This document shows, one piece after another, positions 58,201 to 64,000 of a stretch of DNA of 64,000 nucleotides. How positions within the stretch are numbered: position 1 is the stretch's first letter; each line of letters opens with the position of its first letter. The stretch comes from Ottelia alismoides. Lineage: Eukaryota; Streptophyta; Magnoliopsida; Alismatales; Hydrocharitaceae. The notes under the pieces are model-generated. The model had not been told where the DNA came from. It saw only the letters and a list, made by a program, of their open reading frames with translations, and did no database searches. The stretch lies in NCBI GenBank assembly GCA_037367405.1, contig JAZKJV010010755.1, forward strand, positions 124,001 to 188,000. Reading direction: 5' to 3'. A program made the translations under genes and the position numbers.

Positions 58201-59870
58201 CATATTGTTTAAACTTATATATAGTTTTTTTGTTGCAATGTATAAGTACTCAATATTTGAGACAAAATTATAAAAAGATATACAAGAATTATATGAAAAA
58301 TGTAGAATGGTGGAAAAGAGAACAATATGGAATATAAAAGCTTGTGAACATGACTACTGAAGTGGAAAAACATTATATACCCAAAGGTTGGAGAGAAAAG
58401 AGAATGAGGAGTGTAATAGAGAGTGAGAGCTCAGGTTTCGAGTAAATGGAGAGAAAAGATACATGTCAAGATAAGAGTAGAAAAGAATCCAACTTTAGGT
58501 GTAGATATAGTTTGCTCATACTATATAAATATAAATAAACAAACATATTTTCTCATACTATATATAAATATAAATAAATAAACATATGTATGTATATGGA
58601 TGCACAATTAAATGGTTGTTGCTATGTGCTTCAATAATGAATCATCGATTTAACTGAAATTAAAGAAAATAGATAAATCTTTATCTTCATCTTGGGTTCA
58701 TGGATCTTCTCAATTGAGGATCCTTCCTGTGGATACTACATATTCTAATTGACCAAGATTAGTTCTAATTGTTTTGTTGGAAGCAAATATATCTACGGGG
58801 ATGGGTTCGGCCTATTTAGATAGATTAATTTCTAATTTTAGAATTCTTCTTTGAAATATACATCAAATTTAGAATATATATGTATATATAAACAAGGTAT
58901 TATCATTCTTAATTTAACTCATCCTAATCTCTTCTTTTTCTTAATACCACGTCGTGCGTGGTGGTGGTTGGGGGGAGAGGGTTGGGGGGAGTTGTTTCTT
59001 CGACCTCTCTTTTTCAACTTTTTGATGGTATTTTTCAAAACACTTGGGAAAAGGAGAACTAACTTAGATAAAACGAATATGTGATTCAAATTTCATGAAA
59101 ATCACACATTCATAATCTATCCATCTTGAAGTGATTGAATTTAACAAATTTAAGATCGTTAAAATTGAGTAGGTTTGCTGTTTGTGATAAGAGTCCCCGA
59201 ATGAGTTGAATTTTTAATGATAACATTTTGATATTAAGTGTTCAAAAATCTCTAAGTGTTATAAAAAATACAATAAGACGAAAAAAGAGGTGACAGAAGT
59301 TAACTTGGCTCCCCCCACATGCTTGTTTTGTGTGCTTATGTGTGTGTCTTTGTTACTTAGCAAATATTCACACATTGGACCCCTTCAAATGAGATGTCTT
59401 CTTTAATTGATTAAAATCCATTATAATAGACGTGAGATGTAAATCTTATGATTTCGTCTGTATACCATCTAACTGTGGTATTTTTTAATACCATATTTCG
59501 TCAATATTCGATTACATTTTTAACGAATATTGTTAGGCTAGAAGTTTTGTAAACTCCGATCGATTACCAATATTTTGATTGTCTTTATGTGCTAAACTAA
59601 CATTGACCATCATTGTTGTGTAAAATATGTAGTCTCTTTGTAAATTATGTATGGTATGGAGCAAAGTGAAAAATCGATGCCAATATGTTGATTGTTTTTA
59701 CGTTTTCAATTGACATTGCTTGCCATTATTGTGTGTAAACACTAAAAAATTGAAGGGTAAAATGTATATTCTTGAATCCATGTGGATGGATCCTTTACTT
59801 ATCTTAGATTTTATTTGTATTACTTACCTTATAATTGTAATAATTTCATCTAAAATTGCTTGATTTTGTA
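58201..59870. other. No gene seen
   Basis: AT-rich sequence. The only structure I see is a short direct duplication of an ATACTATATAAATATAAATA-like unit at about 58517-58585 and a G/T-rich patch at 58955-58995. Confidence 0.4.
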
Positions 59871-59871
59871 A

Positions 59872-60194
59872 TTGCACTCAATGACACCGAAAATCATCGT
59901 TCCAGTTATACAGAACAAGCTAACCACATCATATAAATCCCGCGTGTTTAATCCTAGCATGTCAAATAGCTGCTACCTGTGTATGGAGGATGCAGAAAGT
60001 CGCAAACATTTATTTTCGAATTGCCCTTATATTGTGCAAAATTTGTCTTTCCTGGTTAGTCAAACACATGAAAATTTGGTCCATATCATCTTGGAAAATC
60101 ACCACGATGACATCAGCTTGGTATTTTATTTGGAAGAAGCATTTAGGTGAGAATTGGAGGATAATTCTCTCTCGGCACTTAAAATTACTCATGA
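59872..60194 (+). pseudogene. LINE reverse-transcriptase zinc-binding domain remnant
   Basis: The 93-codon frame 59872-60150 contains the zf-RVT pattern near the C-terminus of plant LINE polyproteins: SCYLCMEDAESRKHLFSNCP, with CxxC followed by HLF and C. The preceding KIIVPVIQNKLTTSYKSRVF matches the usual lead-in. No upstream reverse transcriptase is visible. The sequence is cut by the hAT MITE at 60203, and its continuation after 60674 is not recognisable. Confidence 0.6.
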
Positions 60195-60673
60195 CATTGC
60201 ATTAGGGATGAAAACGGTCGGATACGAATACGAATATATGCATAATCATATCCTTATCCGTTTTAAAATACGAGTACGCATGCGTATACAAATATTGACG
60301 AATATGAACAATGTGTTACCATATCCTTAAAAACCAACATGAATGTAAAATGAATACAAATCGGATACGAATAATAACAGAAATATTTTGATATATTATC
60401 AAAAATATACATGTTTAGGATGGTTTACACATAAAATAGATATACTAAACATATTTTTTTCATAACAATTATATCAACAAGGGTGAATGCAATCATAAAA
60501 TATTGTTAAGTATAGTTATAAATAAATATATTGCTTTACTTATGTATCAAAAGTGATATACGAACACGGATGCGAATACTAACGAATGTCAAAGTGATAT
60601 CCATATCTGCATCCATTTTAAAACGAATATGGATACGAATATATTCATATTCGTTTTCATCCCTACATTGCAT
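60195..60673. mobile_element. hAT-type MITE with perfect 8-bp duplication
   Basis: TAGGGATGAAAACG at 60203 and its inverse CGTTTTCATCCCTA ending at 60665 are perfect 14-bp terminal repeats. CATTGCAT is present on both sides (60195-60202 and 60666-60673). Length 463 bp. The interior repeats GGATACGAATA-like motifs on both strands. No coding frame, so non-autonomous. Confidence 0.9.
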
Positions 60674-61366
60674 TTTTTATGGAAAACATGTTGGAGAACT
60701 CAACTTTAGACGATTTGAGCTCAAACCTAAAATTCCTCACTTTCCTCTATTTTCCTTATTCGTTTATATCCGGGTGGATAGGGGAGGCAGCGGAAGTCCG
60801 GGCAGCATTGGAAACTGGGTCGAGGACATAGGTGGTGGTGAAGATGGTGGGGGCGGAGGTCATGGGGTGGCAGTGCAGGTCGAGGAAGGATCCATAGGAG
60901 ACAGAGACCGGTGCTAGAGGTCAGAGAAGTGGGCGAAGGAGGTGGGCCAGTGCTGGAGGTTAAGGGAGGAGGCATGAGGGCTTGTGTCGGAGTAGAGGAT
61001 GGCATCGGAGGGAGGGGGAGACGAAGGTAAGGGTCGACGTTGCAGGTTGTGGGAGGAGGCGGGGGGCTTGCGTCGGAGTAGAGGCCGGAGAAGGTGCCAG
61101 AGGAAGTGGCATCAGTGACAATTGAGAAAGATGAAGGTTTTATAGAGGAGGATGATGAATAAAACAACATATCTACGCAAGTTAGTTAATCTAATTACCT
61201 TTGTGTCCCAGACATTAACGCCAATTTGGGATGCATACAGATGACAACTATCCCGAGAGGCAAAAGTAATAACTATGGAAGAAGTCGGGGACAAAATTGA
61301 TATTCCAAAAAAGGAGGGTATAATTGATATTGTAATATCATTGAGGGTCACAAGTGATAAAAATCC
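60674..61366. mobile_element. Probable truncated Mutator-like element with GC-rich interior
   Basis: The right end (GGGTCACAAGTGATAAAAATCC, about 61345-61366) is the inverse of the terminus at 57945, and the subterminal 100 bp also match that MITE in inverse. The left terminus is not seen. The interior 60770-61140 is GC-rich and gives a Pro/Ser-rich minus-strand frame (60727-61170) that I do not recognise, a layout like the Pack-MULE at 46669. Confidence 0.45.
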
Positions 61367-62110
61367 TTTTAAAAATATAAAGACATTACATTTTCTCATG
61401 TTTGCTATTAAAAATTCATAAAAATTACAAAATGTTTTCAGAAAGTCCAAAAAATTATAGTAGGCTTATTTTGTCAGATTACATCTTCTATCCAAATAGT
61501 TTTGAAAAAAATAAAGCAAAACTCCTAAAAATCACAAAACACATAAAAACTTATAAAATTCTGATAAATTCTAGAAAAATCAAAAAACATGTTCTATATT
61601 TATGATTTTTTAGTAGGTATATTTTGTATTAAAAATAATTAGGGTATTTTTCTGAGCTTAAAGTATTTTTAAAATCATATACAAGTTCCTCAATTTCCTA
61701 TTTATTTATTTATTTATTTTCTTTATCTTTAAAAATCCCCAAAAAATTAATCTCTTTAAAAAATCCCTAAAACATTTGCAAAATATAAGATACCAAAATA
61801 ATTCATTGACAATACTTTATTTTATTTTTACCTATTTTTATGAAAATATAAAAAATGTTTTCTCTTTGTTTCCTTTATTATTTGTCTTTATATGTTTCAA
61901 AGAACAAATACAAAATTTAAAAATATATAAATTAGACAATATTAAAAAAACCTAAAATTATCATATATTAAAATACACAAAAAATATCAAAAATAAAAGG
62001 ACATAAAAAATACAAAACAAAAATACAAAAAATATTATCAAGTAATTAATACTAATTTTGCACTTTATTCCTTGTTGTCCTAGTGTTTGACACTTAGACT
62101 GCTTATACCT
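61367..62110. other. AT-rich sequence, possible LTR remnant
   Basis: Style and short motifs (AAAAATTCATAAAAATTACAA, CTCCTAAAAATCACAAAA) resemble the AT-rich parts of the Athila LTRs (for example 5740-5900), but I cannot define ends. No gene. Confidence 0.3.
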
Positions 62111-62148
62111 ATACATACATACATACATACATATATATATATATATAT
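62111..62148. repeat. (ACAT)n/(AT)n microsatellite
   Basis: ACAT units followed by AT units, 38 bp. Confidence 0.95.
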
Positions 62149-62316
62149 TCTATGTTATAATAAATTTTGACTCACAGTTTGATTACTGAATTTCATTGTG
62201 GGTTGATTATTTTCTGAATTAGAGATTGGTCAACACAATGATTATTGATCTTGCTTGTTAGATCGATATACCACATATTTGTTCATCAGTGACGCGAGTT
62301 ATGAACTCCCTTAAAT

Positions 62317-62330
62317 TGGTACTAGAGCCC
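62317..62330 (+). other. Primer-site-like sequence
   Basis: TGGTACTAGAGCCC resembles the tRNA-Met primer site TGGTATCAGAGCC with a swapped dinucleotide. It could mark the start of a decayed retroelement interior, but no LTR is recognised on either side. Confidence 0.25.
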
Positions 62331-62488
62331 TAGTTTAGAGGATTTGGATTACATCCAAGTCCAATAAACAATCAACCATATTATCCCTATTATCAAGTAC
62401 AGTATCTTGCGACTATTTTTGACGATTCAAATAATTTGACAACATGTGATGTTGCTGTTGTTCTATCCTATTTACAACAAGTTTTTTA

Positions 62489-62490
<2 letters not shown>

Positions 62491-62526
<36 letters not shown>
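62491..62526. repeat. (AT)18 microsatellite
   Basis: Uninterrupted AT dinucleotides. Confidence 0.95.
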
Positions 62527-62529
<3 letters not shown>

Positions 62530-63869
62530 ATCTAGAAGGTATGGACTCATGCCTAAAAGACATCCAAATAGTTGGTGGCGTTTGGGAGAAGATTCGGATG
62601 TCGAAAACAATTACAAATTCTGATCTCGATCAAAGATTGTAACTAAAAAATATTAATTTTTTGCTGCAGTTTTTTGAATTATATAACACAATAAAATACT
62701 TATTAATATGTCATTAATTAAGTCCGTAATTAGTGTGAAAAGGTTTCGTGCAATTTCGATCGTAAGGCCTTAAGAAATTAGATTTCTTCATAGGTACAGT
62801 CGGGAGAGGACTTGATTGTTTATAATGACTTTTTTCTCTTATTTTTGAACTCAAAGTAGATGGAAATATATTTGATAGATTGACTTCAGGAATTGGACCT
62901 AATATTTTGAAAATATTTCGGGCCACAACGAATTTTAAGTCCAAGTTATATAATGCTTTCTGATTCGTAGTGCGATGGTCGGGACTTGCAAATTTGAATA
63001 CGGAGTCATTGTTTGTTTATTTGGATATATACAATAAATTAGAAAGTATATTTGTTTCTTATTTCCTTTATTGAATCATGCACTTAGTTGTTTAAAAATC
63101 AATTACAAATTGTGAAGTCAGTTGGATCGACTTCGTCAATTGTCTAGACTGTTGCACTAGGCATTGAGGAAGTTATAAATATTTTAAATTCCTAAATCCA
63201 TGAGAGTTATTATATAGTATAACATGGACAAAAGATCGCTAAAATCCTCTTAGTGTAATATGCACCAATAATATTGTCTAGAATTGAAACGGTGAAAGCG
63301 ATTAGATTTGAATATACCAATAGGTTTCTTGATTGACACCCTGCGCATGCATTGTGTAGTGTGCCTCACATAGGTACGAATCAATTTTCAGCATTCATCT
63401 TTCTTCCATGATATGAAAGAGCTACTAAACTGCCATTTTCGAGGAGATCTAATGAAGATTGTTTCTGCTTTCACCCTTCTGAATTTCATCCTTCAAAATT
63501 TACTCTCCGAGCCACTCATTTGTTGATATCTGTCATCAAGATACAAGGTTTTTGAGTGCTTGTCTCTACGGTATTGCACCCTTTTTTCCTTTCAAAATAA
63601 AAAAAGATACGAGGTTTTAATATCTTGTTAGGATATAACATATTGTCCCTTAATCTCGAGCAAATGTGTAACAGAACGGATCGTGGTGACTGGCAGAAGC
63701 AAGCAATAAAAGATCGCACGACTGATCCGTTACCGAAAACATGCATGGCAATCAACTAGTAGAGATAGAATCAAATTCTAATAAAGTCCAATCAAAATAA
63801 GAGTTCCGTTATTACAACTCCAACTGGGGTATTTTTGGTAAAAACTACTCTACGAATCAAAGTAGCATC
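62527..63869. other. No gene seen
   Basis: AT-rich sequence with short frames on both strands only. A minus-strand frame of 79 codons at 63516-63755 has no recognisable features. If the edge frame at 63870 is real, part of this would be its 3' untranslated region. Confidence 0.35.
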
Positions 63870-64000
63870 TCAACAGTTCCTGTAGGCATACAGATATCCA
63901 CCATAAACCTTGTAATTCTCCATACCACGGTTAACGTCTTGTTGAGACAGTCGCACGAACCTGAGTGCATGGTCAAACTTGTTCTTCACATGAAATAAAT
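63870..64000 (-). CDS. Possible C-terminal exon of an unidentified host gene (partial)
   Basis: On the minus strand a frame is open from the window edge to a TGA at 63872-63870. Its 42 residues include KNKFDHALRFVRLSQ, RGMENYKVYGG and the C-terminus YLYAYRNC. Composition looks protein-like (regular Leu/Val/Tyr, few rare patterns), unlike the repeat-derived frames elsewhere here, and there is no repeat homology in this window. The gene would extend to the right. A splice acceptor could lie at the AG near 63984, so the exon may be shorter. I do not recognise the family; it may also be a chance frame. Confidence 0.35.
   Translation of the reverse strand, partial: LFHVKNKFDHALRFVRLSQQDVNRGMENYKVYGGYLYAYRNC

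Noticed and set aside
60727..61170. 147-codon Pro/Ser-rich minus-strand protein
   Set aside because: Low-complexity composition from GC-rich DNA, with no family resemblance and no gene structure.
62317..62330. Start of another copia or gypsy interior
   Set aside because: Primer-site match is imperfect and no LTR or coding remnant is seen nearby; kept only as a low-confidence site.

Overview
The window is intergenic, repeat-dominated nuclear DNA of a flowering plant; I cannot name the species. The evidence is plant-specific: Ty3/gypsy Athila-lineage and Ty1/copia retrotransposons with tRNA-type primer sites, Tourist-like, hAT-like and Mutator-like (MULE) DNA elements, TRIM and tRNA-derived SINE copies, and a nuclear copy of a plastid ycf2 segment. 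No intact host gene is visible. The only host-gene candidate is a short C-terminal open frame on the minus strand at the right edge (63870-64000).

Region 1-31480 is a three-level nest. A degenerate Ty1/copia element (copy 1; its 5' LTR begins left of the window, 3' LTR 28901-31480) is split by a 23.5-kb Athila element (2833-26295, target duplication GTCAT, LTRs about 3.66 kb and a few percent diverged). The Athila gag-pol is split and broken by two solo LTRs of a related family, one on each strand (8715-11592, duplication ACTAT; 17835-20825, duplication CTATA), plus frameshifts and stop codons. After pol come repeated 'hairpin plus G-run' cassettes, the last of which is the polypurine tract of the 3' LTR.

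Region 31481-33676 holds a truncated MULE, a ~97-bp SINE, an array of CGATATATCG palindromes, a long-TIR MITE and Tourist-like MITEs. One of these MITEs is the target of copia copy 2 (33677-44052, duplication ATACC). Copy 2 has two 2500-bp LTRs with only about six differences, so it inserted very recently. Its pol is nevertheless dead and shares nonsense codons with copy 1, so it was probably moved in trans.

Region 44053-50035 continues with the rest of the nested MITEs, a LINE-like reverse-transcriptase tail remnant, a Pack-MULE carrying an aspartic-protease fragment (46669-47969), and the first half of a TRIM array in minus orientation. That array is interrupted by a 5.9-kb solo Athila-type LTR (50036-55917) containing three ~880-bp tandem units, and resumes at 55918-57580, where it also contains the ycf2 fragment.

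Region 57581-64000 is AT-rich, with MITE/MULE ends, a LINE zinc-binding remnant split off by a 463-bp hAT MITE with a perfect 8-bp duplication, microsatellites and the edge exon candidate. Nothing here works as an operon or pathway; the logic of the window is its insertion order. Copia 1 received the Athila, which received the two solo LTRs. The TRIM array received a SINE, plastid DNA and a solo LTR. The Tourist MITE received copia 2, probably the youngest large event.
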